A DNA stretch of 64,000 bases from Carettochelys insculpta (taxonomy: Eukaryota; Chordata; Testudines; Carettochelyidae), in contig NC_134161.1 in assembly GCF_033958435.1 (NCBI RefSeq), positions 434,001 through 498,000 on the forward strand, in the 5' to 3' direction. This document shows, one piece after another, positions 35,158-47,645 of this stretch. The notes beneath the pieces were generated by a model that saw only the letters and a list, made by a program, of their open reading frames with translations, had not been told where the DNA came from and searched no databases. The translations under genes were made by a program, and so were the position numbers. Positions within the stretch are counted from its first letter, which is position 1, and every line of letters starts with the position of its first letter.

Positions 35158-36280
35158 TGGGAGCAAGCCATTGTGAACCCAAACACACAAGACTGGAAGA
35201 CAGTCAGCCCTGCACACACCAAGCCCAGCCCAAGTGGGACCATGCCCCTCTTCCCAGCCACAAAGTCCATCAATGGAGAAGGTCAGTAGTCAGTGGGGAG
35301 CCCTAGTTCAGGCTGCTTTCCATCTCACAAGAGGGCTGGGCTCTCACCTTCACCTTCTTTTCCCTAGATTGTAAACATAACTCGATAGTTTTGAAGTCTG
35401 CAATACTGTAGCAGCTCTTGCAGCTCCCACACAGCTGGGGTGTCTCACAGCCCCTTTCCCATTAAATGGTGAGATGCTGTTACCTTTTTCCGCCGATGTG
35501 TGCACCTAGCCAGAGTGCGCGCACCCTCTACAACTAGCCCGAGTCTGCAGAGGAGGACAAGGGTGCTCTGACTCAGATTCTCAGCCAGATCGGAGGACTG
35601 AATTACAAGCAAGTTGCTCTCCTGGAAGATGTTATCGCATCAGACAACTCCTCGAGAGGGCACCAAAGGCACCTCCAAATTTACCATCCCCTCAGAGTCT
35701 TTGCAGCCCTCTCTCAATACTTAAGCAAACTTCCCTTTGGCCTCACTCCTCAGCTCGGGGCCACAAAGTGAGAGGCGCGTGAAATTCTGGAGGTGGGCAC
35801 AGCAAAAGCGCAGACAGTCACGGAGGCAGACGATATTTTGCGGCTCTTGCATGTTGCCTGTTTGCTTTAAAGGGGTAGATGAAGGCGTTACTGGCAGCAG
35901 CAGCTGTGGCTCCTCTAACGTCTCTGCTGCAGGAGTGCTCAGTGCTGCTGCCTCCTCCTCCTGATGGGGAATGTTTCATCCGCCCTTTCCTGCCCAGTCC
36001 ATGCCTTGGAAAGAGAGTCTGTGTCCCCAGCTGTGCAGCTTCTGCCCTGCAGGCCATGAGCTGGAGGTTAGTCTGGGTCGGTTGGCTTTGGGCTCCTTTT
36101 GCCTCAAGCAGCATGGCCAACACTCCCCACGGACGCCGCAAAAAAAGCAGCGGGTGGCATCCTCCTCCACTGGACGCTCTCTCAGGCTTTTCTCTGCAAC
36201 CTGCAAGGAGTGAAAGAGACTTTAATTAGCACAAAGGGCATTTACCCACCAATGACTCTGCACCGGACCTTGAAGACAAG
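35158..36280. other. No recognisable gene
   Basis: GC-moderate DNA. A plus-strand frame at 35879-36229 has an alanine/leucine-rich start but no further protein-like character. Confidence 0.5.
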
Positions 36281-36957
36281 GTGACCAACTGTCCCATATT
36301 GGCCAGGACAGTCCCATATTGGGGATGCCAAAAAGACATCCCTCCTTATTTTTAAAAAGGACGAATTGTCCCATATTTAGGCCCTCAGGGACTGGGAACA
36401 CCCCCAGCTCCTACTTCCCCAGGTGTGGAGGGGGCAGGGAGTGTTGGCTACCCGGGCTTGGAGCAGCCAGGAGCCACCCCTCCCCCACATAGCTCCCTGT
36501 CCCTAATGGACAGCTGTGGCCGCCCTACTTGAAGAGGAGGCCCTGACAGACTGATGGGCAGAGGGTGTACAAAGGGGGGGTGGCATGACATTTCACGAGG
36601 GGGCAGTGCAGTTGCCTGCCCCCACAGCCTCCAAGTGAGACCAGCCCCCGCTAATTGCAGGGATAAAACAGGGGGATCAATAGTAGGGTGACCCTATCTC
36701 CAGCCCAAACACGGGATGGGAGATATGCAGGGGGGGGGGGCAACTCCTCCTGGCTTCACCAAGCCCCAGGGCGCTGGCGCCCCACTCCCTCCCCCAAGCC
36801 CCAGGGGAGTAGAGGCCACAGGCGCTCCCCACCCTGACCCCCAACCCCTGGGGCCTAAATACGGGACAATTCTCTCTCTTCTTAAGAAAGAAGTAGGGAT
36901 GCCTTTTTGATGGCCCAAATACAGGACCGTCCCACCCAATACAGGGCGGTTGGTCAC
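36281..36957. mobile_element. Inverted-repeat element of the GTGACCA family
   Basis: Left arm 36281-36400 (GTGACCAACTGTCCCATATT ... CATCCCTCC ... AATTGTCCCATATTTAGGCC) is repeated in inverse at 36836-36957. A third, plus-oriented start (TAGGGTGACCCTATCTCC) lies inside at 36683. The GC-rich middle has no coding content I recognise. Confidence 0.72.
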
Positions 36958-37065
36958 TCGACGCAACAGAAAAAGTTTGCTCACCTTTGCCTCAGCTGTT
37001 TGTTTTTAATCCTCTGGGCTGGGCTCAGGCTACTGCTCCTTTTATGGATATCTACCTCGCTCACA

Positions 37066-37150
37066 GGAGTGGAAGGGACCTTTGAGGGGCCATGAACTCC
37101 AAGCCCCTGCCCTCACAGCAGAACCTGTCACCATCCTGACAGGGCTTTTT
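37066..37150 (-). mobile_element. CR1 3' tail scrap
   Basis: GGAGTGGAAGGGACCTTTGA ... CCCCTGCCCTCACAGCAGA matches the reverse complement of a CR1 3' end. Confidence 0.8.
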
Positions 37151-37247
37151 TAACTATACTCTTTACTCAAACCCCTAAATGGCCACTTCAAACTTTTCTT
37201 CGTCTCCACTGCAGTTTGGCCCATCTACTCAATAATATTAGCAACTG

Positions 37248-37280
<33 letters not shown>
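37248..37280. repeat. A33 homopolymer followed by GAAA repeats
   Basis: Uninterrupted A run, then GAAAGAAAGAAAGG. It may be the tail of an unrecognised retroposed sequence. Confidence 0.9.
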
Positions 37281-37282
<2 letters not shown>

Positions 37283-37671
37283 AAGAAAGAAAGGACCTTG
37301 GGCCCCCTTGGAATGCTGGGATGCAGAAATGTGCTCATCCACCACGCATGCAAGACCTCTACTACTGTCCCCCACAAGGGCCAGCACACAGGGATCCGCC
37401 CCCCAACACAGATACATGGTCCACGCTCCACCCCTGAATCTGCAGGCCTTAACTGAAAACAGACATGAAATACCTGCCCCCAGGATGCAGCCCTCTGGGA
37501 GCTGAACCCTAGATAAATACAGCCTAAACTTATGAAACTCACCCTCTATACCTATGTAGAGAGATGTGCATAGACTCTTCATCCCCATCCCAGTAACAAT
37601 TATTTTTATTGGGTCTATTAATAAACAAATGAGTTTATCAACTATAAGTTAGGATCTGAGTGGTCATAAGA

Positions 37672-38262
37672 GACAGCACACGGACTAACAAAATACAAGA
37701 TGTCATTCTCCCGCTCTGCTCTGCGCTGGTTAGGCCTCGGCTGGAGTATTGTGTCCAGTTCTGGGCACCGCAGTTCAGGAAGGATGTGGAGAAATTGGAG
37801 AGGGTCCAGAGGAGAGCAACAAGAATGATCAAAGGTCTAGAGAGCATGACCTACAAAGAAAGGCTAAAAGAATTGGGCTTGTTTAGTTTGGAAAAGAGAA
37901 GATTGAGGGGGGACATGATAACAGTTTTCAGGTATCTAAAAGGGTGTCATAAGGCAGAGGGAGGGAACTTTTTCTTCCTTGCCTCTGAGGATAGAACAAG
38001 AGGCAATGGACTTAAATTGCAGCAGGGGAGGTTCAGGTTGTACATTAGGAAAAAGTTCCTAACTGTCAGGGTGATCAAACACTGGAACGAATTGCCAAGG
38101 GAGGTGGTAGAATCTCCATCACTGGAGATATTTAAGAAGAGGTTAGATAGACGGCTTTCAGGGATGGTCTAGAAAGTGCTTGGTCCTGCCATGAAGGCAG
38201 GGGGCTGGACTCGATGGCCTCTTGAGGTCCCTTCCAGTCCTACTCTTCTATGATTCTAATGT
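37672..38262 (+). mobile_element. CR1 LINE 3' part
   Basis: Plus-strand open frame SRTNKIQDVILPLCSALVRP ... FWAPQFRKDVEKLERVQRR ... RRLSGMV and then the 3' UTR ending CTTCTATGATTCTAAT. The 3' ORF is unbroken for about 165 codons, so this looks like one of the youngest CR1 copies in the window. Confidence 0.96.
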
Positions 38263-39889
38263 AGATTGCTAAGCAAAATAAAACAGAATACACTAAGGAA
38301 ACTAGTTACATGTTTCACTCACAGAGTTGTTCTAATAAGCTTCTTTCAGAGGCTGGAAAGCCTTTCGGTTTGGTGCCAATCCTTTCCCCAGTTCAGTCAG
38401 ACTGTTGCAGCAGTCAGCTTCGGTGGGGTTGCCACAGAAAACAATCTGAATTACCTCACACCTCACCTGTCAGTAGGTTTTGTGTAGCTGGGAAACCTTT
38501 GTGTTTAACTCTCGCTCTGTTCTTGGGGGGCGGGGGGGGGGGGGGAAAAACACAACATGGCCAGATTTCTTGGCAGTAGCCACCATGGTTCCTTCTCCCA
38601 GGCTTACAGAAAAAGACAAGTCCATTTACAGATCAGTGTCATGAGCACTGGGGCGTTAAGGGTCTGAGTACTACTAATGGCAGTCACTTAGAAATTTGAA
38701 GTATAAGCCTGTGTTATTAAGGCAATCATGTGAACATCAAATACAGGAATGATACATCTGTGTAACTGGGATAAATCAGATTTAGTACATTACAACATCT
38801 CTGATGATCTTGAATGAAGTATTTTGCATAAAAGATAGTCCAGTTATGCTGCTCATTCATAAGCATCTTTTCATAAAGCATAAGGAACTCCTTGTCACAG
38901 GGGGCCTTGAGTGCGCCCAGCCTTCACAGGCAGCCCTTAGGCACCGGAAGACCCCACAGCTCCCAGCTACCATGGGAAGACCATGGAGTTCCCAGCAGCC
39001 AATTGTCAAGGGAGACCCTGTTGGCTCACATTATTACAGACGCCCGCCCTCACACCCAGCCTGCGTGTGGGGACTGCACAAGCTCCGCACACCAGGGAAA
39101 GAGGGAACCCTGTAATGCTCACAAACAGATCCTGGAGTTCCAAGCAGCTATGGAGGATACTGGAGCTCCAGCCACAGCAGTGGATACACACTTGCTGTTT
39201 CCCATTGTCAGTTATTTTTAGTGAGAACACACAAAACAGGGACAGGACAGGACTTCCACCAACTTTGTTTAATGCTCATGACCTGTCCGTTACTTGTTAA
39301 CAACAACTATAACAAAACTCTTCACCTTAGTGATGGCTCAACTTGGGATCCTCTTCCCTAACATTTTCACCTGCTGCGGCAAACGTGACCCTAACCCCAG
39401 CTCCAGGTGGCTACTGCTGTTACCAGCACAACATTTTCTGGCATTCCCACACTCTGAAGGCACATTCCTTTACGCAGTTCCCAGGGCTCAAGGTGTAATC
39501 TTGTTAATTTCAATACCGCTCCCCCACCCCCACCCCCCTTTAGCCAGTTCCTAAGGCTTTGGACATAGCTTCCTGAAAGTGTGCAGGACCTTTTACCAGT
39601 GTCTATGGCAGAACATGTGGAGGACAATCAGAGTAATGCTGCAACAGCTGTGAAGGTGGATGAAGGTGCACCAAAAAGGAGACTCCCAGTCATCATGGAC
39701 ATCATGCCGTTGGATCTGGGCCTTCTATCTGTGAAGAACTGTGTGGTGATTGCAGTGCAACAGTCCCCAGTGTTGAAAGAAATCATGCACAGGCATCTTC
39801 CTATGCCTATTACTTTCCTAAGATTAAGCCCTATGGCAAATGGCAATGGGAGCAAGATTATGAAAGCTGGAGGCTTTTAGTCATGGACT
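38263..39889. other. No recognisable gene
   Basis: Interrupted G tract (G6-C-G14) at 38525-38545. A 99-codon plus frame at 39581-39880 just upstream of the RTE fragment is not recognised and may be part of that insertion. Confidence 0.5.
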
Positions 39890-40140
39890 GCTAAGAGAAG
39901 GCAGCGGAGGGTACATCTTTTTGTGGAAAGGAACCCACAAAGGTTCCCCACCAAAGGCAGGGGGGAATAATGGAGCAGGATTTGCCATCAAGAATGAACT
40001 GACAAAGACCCTATCTAAAGTCCCTGTCAGCATCAATGACCATCTCCTGACTCTCCCCTTGATACTTGCCAAAAACCAATAGGCAACCGTCATCAATGTT
40101 CATGCACCAACTCTAGATCTTTCCCAGCCTCTCTCAAGAC
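39890..40140 (+). mobile_element. RTE-type LINE endonuclease fragment
   Basis: Plus-strand reading GGYIFLWKGTHKGSPPKAGG ... GAGFAIKNELTKTLSKVPVS, INDHLLTLPLILAKNQ, stop, ATVINVHAPTLD matches the middle of the apurinic-type endonuclease of RTE LINEs and their domesticated relatives such as CFDP2. It has an in-frame stop and is truncated at both ends. Confidence 0.75.
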
Positions 40141-42724
40141 AGCCCTTTCCTTCTCCAGACTCAGTAGTACAGATTGAACCCCTCTAATCTGGAACTCTGT
40201 CATAAAGTAACATCCATAATCTGCCATGATTTTAGTTAGCCAGATGACCACTTATCAGGGGTGTGGCCAAGTTTCCCCATGGTCCCATAAAGTTTGTTTA
40301 CAGACACCAGTCCTGGCTCTGTGTCCTGTGCTGTTTAGCTGTAATTTGCCCCTAAATGTCTTCTAAGAGCCCAATAAAGCAGTGGAAGCGCTAGTAATGT
40401 GCTAGAAAATACTGACCTCTTGTCTTCCAGCAAATTCTCTCGTCCAGCACTGGGAAGGCCCCAAGGGTGCCCAACGAGAGAGAGTTTCAACTTGTCTATC
40501 CATATCCACTACCTCAGTGGCCAGGGAACACCCTACCTTATTTTCAGGGAGTGTATTCCTAATATCCTCATGGAACACCATATCCTTTCCAAACAATCGC
40601 TGACAAAAGTCAGTCAGCTTTCTTAGTGGCATAAAACTGTGAATCAAAGACTGCTTCTTGTTACCCACCTTCCAACTGAAGCCATATTCATGTCTTTCAC
40701 CATCACTTCAATCCCACCCAGCCTATTCAAAATTCACCCAGCTCTTTTATTCCATTTACCTTCTCTACGTAACACTCTAACCTCATGAATGGATGGATGC
40801 CTTGTTAATGGCTTAATATTCTCCCTAGAAGGCAGAAATCTCTCAAATACACACTTCCCCTTGTCACCCTACTTCAGAATGGTATTTTAAGATCACAGTT
40901 GCTTCATTTTATTTTGGCAACAGTCAAGACAGATTTTTATAAGTGCTAGTTATAGGAAAACCAAAGCAACGTTCCTTCTGGCCTTCCCCACAAATTCTGG
41001 CATCAGCTTGTAGCACATGCAGCGGGTGCACTTCAAATGAATGGTGGATATTTCTTTTAAACCCATGATGCACTGAGATTTCTTTAAACTGCAGGGAATA
41101 CTCTGCATCAAGTTATTCTAACACAAACAGCTTCTGGCCATCCTTGTTCACTACTGTACAACACATACCATGCAGTAAAAGCACAATGACCCATGCCTTT
41201 CAGTATCCAAGAAATGCACGAATGCAAAGAACCACCTCTTCCTCTTAAATCCCCCAGCAAGCTGAGCACCCTGCGAGTTCAGCTGCTCTAGACAAGACAC
41301 TGGATACATCTACACTTTAATCAGAACAATGACTGCAGCATATATTCAGGATTCCCGGAGACCTAAATCATGAGTTGGACACCAAAGAGTCTCAAGGTGT
41401 GTTTTGTTTTTGTTTTTTTCCCCAACATATAGATTATCTTTGGGGGGGGGGGGGGGTGTTGCCTTTTGAAATCCCCATCCCCAGTACAGGCAAGAGTGAA
41501 AATTATTGCTGCCTACTCCAAACATATCGGCTGAGGGAATTCTGGGCCCCAGTGCAGGGGCTCTCACCCCACATCTTCTAGTTGCCAGCTCTGTCACTGG
41601 GTTGCATGCTCTAGTCAGGGAGAACTTCTCATATGGCTCCAGGTCAGCAACACAGTAAGGCAGGCTCCCTAACTTGCCTAGCTCGTGCATTGCTCCCACA
41701 AACAGTCAGAATATCTGGCTCCTAGATGCAGATGCAGCCAGGTGTCTGCCCACTATGTGCTGCCCATGGTCCCACATCATCACCACAGCACCCACTGGTG
41801 GCAGTACCTAGCCCATGGGAGCTGGTGCAGGGGCATCATGTGGAAACAACCTGGCTGCCACCGGTCTAGGGCAAAAGACACGTAGTCACTTTGGGACGCC
41901 TGCTTCACCGACGTGCTCCCACCAGAGTTACACCCAGGCTGAGCAGAGTTGTCAGAGTCCCTTTTACCACAGGGTGTGCTGTTGAAAACTGGCCCCCTGG
42001 TAATCCAAATGCAAGGCCAATAAACCCAAACTTCACTCTCCTGGGTTAGTGGTCTCAGGGGTTGCACTAGCATCAACCCCAGCCTGCCCAGCAGTTAGGG
42101 CAGCGCCCTCCCCACTCCATCTAAAGCCGAGGGCAGCCCCCCTGCCTCACAGCCTGACCTCCTGGAGCTCTTCACCACCACCAGCCCCTGCATGCTCCCA
42201 GGCCCTCAGTGTTACCCAAAATTGGGCCAGCTTGGGGAGAACTAACTACTCACCAGCGTTTGGCCGAAAGCACCACATTTTTTTCCATTTATTACAATGA
42301 TAACTAAAGCTCAAAAGGGGTGGGGGAAGGGGTCACATTCGCGCACACACTCCCAGGCACTGGAGATGCCAGGCTTCTCTCAGGACAGGCACAGCACTGG
42401 AGAGGTCTTCCTGAGGCATGACGGAATGCAACAACTGCACACCACTGGCCAGGCAGTCCAAGCAAAGGGCCTTCCTGGAAGATGCAATCTTGTGAGCACA
42501 CTCCCGAGCATCTGGCTCCTTCTGGTCTGTGGCTAGAGATGACTTGGCCCTGTCTGGTTGGTCAAACCCCATCTGAGGTAGCGTCCATGCCTTGAGCACG
42601 TGCTTGCTGCCTGACCAGGGTCTCGGGCCCTCCTCTGCCTAGGAGCTCTGCTCATCTCCCAGCTGCGCAGACAGACCATTCATCCCAACACACGTTCCAG
42701 GAGAGAGAGCCATATCCCAGGCAT

Positions 42725-42874
42725 TCAGCCAGAGACGGGGAGGTGTAACAAGCTTTTTAGACCTACAAAATCATTGATGCTCCTACATTTGGGGCACTCT
42801 AGGGGCTCATTGCCAGCCTCAGGCCCTGCCCAGGCCAGGGGCAGCAGCAAGCAGAGGCAGAGCAGAAGCAGCAT
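42725..42874 (-). CDS. Orphan short reading frame with a signal peptide (speculative first exon)
   Basis: From ATG at 42874 the minus strand reads MLLLLCLCLLLPLAWAGPEAG, a textbook hydrophobic signal peptide with a likely cleavage after AWA. It continues NEPLECPKCRS before running on to a stop near 42725. A Leu-x-Cys-x-x-Cys start just after a signal peptide is typical of Ly6/uPAR-type domains, whose first coding exon often has this layout. No downstream exon with the remaining cysteines was recognised at lower coordinates, and CTG-rich DNA can produce leucine runs by chance. I do not recognise a specific gene. Treat as unproven. Confidence 0.2.
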   Translation of the reverse strand: MLLLLCLCLLLPLAWAGPEAGNEPLECPKCRSINDFVGLKSLLHLPVSG

Positions 42875-44232
42875 TTCTTCCAGTTGCACACAGGTGAGAA
42901 TGGCCCTGGCATGACTCAAGGCTCCACTTTGCCCCCTGCAGCATCAGACTGCTGTGGGAAAGGAGAGGGCATGCCAGAAAGTCAGCTGTGTGCTGGGGCT
43001 TTGACTCAGTAGCAACACAGGGTGGCAGCCCTTTTAAATGCAGAGCCCATGTATCTCTGCAACACCCACCTGTGCTCCACCGGTTTCAAGGCTGCTGGCT
43101 CCTGCTCTGCCTTCACATGTGAACCTGCGAAGCTGTTCTGCACATAAAGCAGTGAGGCAGTAGGGTGAGCAATTATGTTCCCACCCCAACTTTGGGTTGA
43201 AGGGCCCAGCCCCTCTGCTGGCTGCCTCACAGGCAAGGCTTACAGACTCCGATGGCTCTGCTCACAGCAGCACCTGCTGAACTCTGCACCCAGCTTCATG
43301 GAGTGGAGTGGAGGACAGGACTGAGCTTTCACTGCATGCCACAGAAAAGCATATCATGTGCAAAGGGTTTCCAACACCTGTTGTAGCCAGTTCGGTTGCC
43401 TGCAGCTGCTGCAATCACCCTCTCACAACTTCTCTCTGCCCCAACATGCTGCCCTGCAAGCCCACGCCCACCCACGTGCAAAATGCTAGCACGAAGCAGA
43501 CTGCTATGTGCTCAGTGTAATATTATGAGGGGTTCTGGGCACAGCTCTGAGAATGAAACCTGGGCAAATTGCTTAAAGCCAGGCCACTTACAGTCCAGGC
43601 TGGGATTTCGTTCTCTATAAGGCAAGCCAGCCACAAACATGCATCTCCCACTGGCCAGCCAGAAGCTACACAAGCAAACCCACAGAGTCTCCAAGCTGCT
43701 TCTAATGCCCAAACCAGCAACTCTTCTCACTCAGGTGAGGGGCTAGGAAGCCTACTTCACCAAGTCCACACAGAGTCTAGCCATAGTCCCAGGTGAATGT
43801 ATACCTCAGGTCTTACCCAAAACAGCACTCAGCGCCAATCCTTTAGAATCTAAAATCTAAAGGTTTATTAAGAAATAAAGAATAGGATGAGAAAACTGTT
43901 AAAGTGCTACATGTATTTGACATGTGTCTTTCAGTCCGCTATCCTGGCTGGGAAATCATGTGAATCCTTGGCTCTAAAACATTTCTGATCCAGATACAGA
44001 GCCAGTATTTATAACTTTACAAACACACATGGCACAGATATACAAGTATCAAATGGATTCAGAGCATTACCAGCTTTCATTAAGCTGTGGGTGATCACTT
44101 GACCGACTTGGCACAAGATTTGATGCCAACGGTACAGAAATGGTTTTATGATTATTCTACCAATCCCATAACATTACACTCAGCATTTACTAGCTTGTTG
44201 GGGTCCCATTGACAACCCCAGCCTCAAGTAAT

Positions 44233-44338
44233 TGAATCATAAGGCTGGAAGGGACCTCAGGAGGTCATCTAGTCCAGCCCCCTGCTTCAAGCAGGATTAA
44301 CCCCAACTAAGTCATCCCAGCCAGGACCTTATCAAGCC
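44233..44338 (-). mobile_element. CR1 3' tail
   Basis: TGAATCATAAGGCTGGAAGG ... CCTGCTTCAAGCAGG ... CATCCCAGCCAGGACC; same subfamily as the copies at 11980 and 54078. Confidence 0.92.
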
Positions 44339-45439
44339 GTACTCCCCCATAAATACTTCCCAGGGCCTAAATACATTATAGCAGCAGCAATCTTCTACCA
44401 ACTGGAAGCTGCTATACCTATCTTGGTAAGATCCTCTTCCCCACTCTGCACTGGAGGCTGTTTTAACTGCTATAGGTTACAAAGAATAGAGACAGATTTA
44501 AACAGACTGGAATTATAAAAAAACCTCTTTCATGTACAGCTGCCCTGGGAGCAGGCGTTTGCTGGATATTCAAATATTCCAGATAACAGAGAGGTATATC
44601 TAGTAATGCATAACACTAAAGAAAAAACAAGAGTAGATATTAAGAAAAATGTATGAAGAGTACTTTTATAGTGTTGTACAAGTACTGTATTTGTACTTAC
44701 TTTCACCATACTGTATGTATGGAAAAAAGCTAAAATTTATGGTTAAAAATGTCAGTAATTTGGGAGTTTGGGTGACACTGCTGGATATGAATGAGGACAG
44801 AATACCCAGGGAACAGGAATTCCACTGTCTTAAGAAAAGTGAGACTAGGCACAAAACTGGCCCCCAACAAGCTAAAACAAGGTTTGAGAGTTTTTCCTTT
44901 TTCCTGTACAAGCAAGCAGTAAACAGGGTTCTTCTCTGTAAATCTCTGGAGGTTTCTTCATGGCTCAGGATTCTCTTCTTTGTAGTTTAAGGTCAAAGTA
45001 TGTTATTTCCCTGTCTGTTTGTTTAAAGATGATTTTCATCTGAGGGATAGTAAATTCTGTTTTATCATGGATCACAAAATCATTTCTGAAAAGAGGTAAG
45101 TGATCTTAAGTCAGTCCTAGGAAACTGAAATAAGTATTTAATTCAATTACTTAGAAACCTTTTAAGAGTTAACATTTCTTAAAAATATCATCACTTTCAG
45201 GACCACTCTTTGAACAGGCAAATTAAATGAATGTTTGAAATCTTAAATTCAAAATGAGATTATTTCTGTTGACCACAATTAGCTTTTTAGTATGAACAGT
45301 GTAGTGTTAAACTGAAGTTATCAGTGCTTAAGGCACAACTTACAGTTTCAGTATGGCACTAAAATTACTACACTTGTTTAATCCTGTCTGGGAACACTTT
45401 TGTAAAACACCTCACATATGATACTGAAGTATTGGTGGT

Positions 45440-47110
45440 GTCCCCACCTTGCAGCAGCAGCAGCACTGAAACAAGGTGATTCTTTGTGGTGCCTGACAGC
45501 TTGCTTACAACTTGGTGTTGGACTGGTTGATCCTCATTGTCTTGGCCTTTCCCTTGCTACTGATCAGTCCAGTCATTGAAGCAGTTGTGCCAAGTGTTGT
45601 GATCTCTTCTTTCATGCTGGTGCGAAAGGAGGACAATCAGCAAAATCTGTGTCCTCTAGCTGTTTGAAAAGTGTGCACTGAATGCCTTGTTGATGGCCAT
45701 TTGTTGTGCTGTTCATAACCCAATCCACTGTGACCAAGAACAGGAAAGATGACAACGGGCACGCTTTAAAGACTAACAGAATGATTTATTCGGTGAAGAG
45801 CTTTCATGGGACAGGCCCACTTCATCAGATCAATTTTATTTCCAATACAGACTGACATCATAGAATTAAAATGTCAGTCTGGATAGGAAATCAAAAATTG
45901 ATCTGATGAAGTGGGCCTGTCCCATGAGAGCTCATCACCAAATAGATCATTTTGTTAATCTTTAAAGTGTAACACTTCTGCTACTTTGGTTTGCTGGAGT
46001 AGAGACTAACATGGCTACCTCTCTGTTACTGTTCAATAGGCACCCTTGTCACATTCCCTACAGCATGTTGAAGGATTCTGCCAAGACACCATTGTAAACA
46101 AGTTGGCATGTTGAGGGTTCATATGTTGAACAAATCAAGTGAATAATTGTGGATGGGATGCCATGGTGTTGCAACAGTTTCCACAAAGTGTCTATCACCA
46201 CGACCAAAGGCTTTTTCAAAGTCTATGAAAGTTATGTACAGGGGCGAGTTCCACTCCGACTGTTCTACGATCACTCAGTTGCTATTTGGTCAGTACCGGG
46301 TCTCTTGCTTCAGAAGCTGGCCTGTTTTCCCTGTGCTGTCTATTTCTGACTTCATTCTCTCCAAGAGAATCCTGGTGAACACTTTTCCTGAAACAGACAG
46401 TAACGCGATACCCCTCCAGTTCTTGCATTCCTTCAGGTTGCCTCTTTGGAAGCTTGATAAGGTAGCTAAGTTTCCTGTCTTGTGCTATCTCTTCAGTGTC
46501 CCAAATAGATTACGTATAATGTTGGCTGTCTCGATTGCTTCTGCAGGGATGTTGTCTGAACCACGTGCTTTTCAGATGGGCAATGGCTTTTCCGATTTCT
46601 TCTTTTGTAGGTCTGCCAATGTTAATTTGCAGTGGTATATTTGCAGGTGGTAACTCAGGAGGTTCCACATGGGCAGGGCAGCTCAGTAGCTCTTCAAAAA
46701 AGTGTTCCTTCTATCTACTGACCTGCTCACTTGGGTTTGTTAGCATACGCCCCTCCTTACCCTGTACCAGTTGATCCACTGTACACTGTGACCCAGCCAC
46801 CTTCTGTGTAATGTTAGAGCTCTTTCAAGTTTCTCTGTCCTGAAGCTTGTTGTGCAAGGTTTTCCACAAAGTTCTTCTTGTCCTACTTTACAACCTATTT
46901 TCTTTGTTGGCTTCTGAATACAGTCAGCTTCCACCTTGGCTGCTCTTGTTTTGCAGTTTGCTGCTTTTCTGTCCTTTCATTCCTTCACTTTTCTCAGAAT
47001 TTCTACTGTGATCCACTCTTTGTGATGCCTTGTCCTTTTTCCCACCCAATGTTTTATCAAAGGTTTCTTTCCAGGCTGGTTTGGTGTGTGCCCAAATTTG
47101 TTCCATAGGA
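45440..47110 (-). mobile_element. RTE-type LINE fragment (endonuclease-RT linker to RT), broken
   Basis: The minus strand carries degenerate RTE/BovB-like sequence in this order: WKETFDKTLGGKKDKASQRV (47060 region), NIGRPTKEEIGKAIAHLKS (46600), YLIKLPKR (46450), then the region matching the palm of RT, and VTVDWVMNSTTNGHQQGIQ with FKQLEDTDFADC (45650-45750), which is the degraded catalytic box. Multiple stops and frameshifts. The block is interrupted by a PLE hairpin (45756-46025). Confidence 0.78.
45756..46025. mobile_element. PLE-derived hairpin element inserted in an RTE LINE
   Basis: Left arm 45761-45858 (CTTTAAAGACTAACAGAATG ... CCCACTTCATCAGATC ... CAGACTGACAT) and right arm 45871-45970 (ATGTCAGTCTGG ... 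GATCTGATGAAGTGGGCC ... TTAATCTTTAAAGTG) are inverse copies around a 12-nt loop. The right side continues to the family terminus GACTAACATGGCTACCTCTC. It carries no coding sequence. Confidence 0.88.
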
Positions 47111-47614
47111 GTATCTTTTGGGATGAAGTTTACCAGAAGTGGCAGACTTCAGAGTGCCCATTAAAAACAAAAAAAACAAACACAGCTTTTCCACTAGAGC
47201 ATTTCTACATTCTTTTTCAGAGGTTAAAACTTAAGTCTCTCTGGAGATGAGGGCTGGTGATAAGAACTTCCTGGCTTAGAATTTGTGGGTCTTGATACAC
47301 CATCTGCTCATATCCCTTAAATGGAGATGTCCTACTCTTCAAAAAGGAACTCCTGTTGGCTACTTGATATTGAAACAAAACACTTCCCAACATTTGGAAT
47401 CTACAGTAGGTTCACCCACAATTCACAATCTAAGTTACCGACTGCTATGCAAGGCATATATCATTTACATTGATAGAAAGCTATGATTTTATTGTGAAGT
47501 GTAATCAACAAAACAGAAGAAAGGCAGCGTTATTTGAGAAGACAGCCCCAAAACACTGTGGTTCTGTCGCACAGTGGACAACTGAATTCCCAATCTATAT
47601 TTTACAATGGAAAC

Positions 47615-47645
<31 letters not shown>

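Larger units (their letters stand above)
40141..45439. other. No recognisable gene apart from the orphan signal-peptide frame
   Basis: Contains a Tigger-like start (TACAGATTGAACCCCTCTAA at 40168), a G-run at 41442-41457 and the CR1 tail at 44233. The remainder is not identified. Confidence 0.45.

Noticed and set aside
35879..36229. Alanine/leucine-rich frame that might be a secreted protein
   Set aside because: No clear signal-peptide cleavage site and no conserved downstream features; the minus strand is equally open.
29069..36990. A hAT element of about 7.9 kb between CAGGGGTGAGCAAACTTTTT (29069) and AAAAAGTTTGCTCACC (36971)
   Set aside because: The two ends are inverse, but the interval is a patchwork of unrelated repeats with no transposase; both are common hAT end fragments.
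39581..39880. Possible gene start with a 99-codon frame
   Set aside because: Not recognised, no splice context, and directly followed by RTE endonuclease sequence; more likely part of or flanking that insertion.
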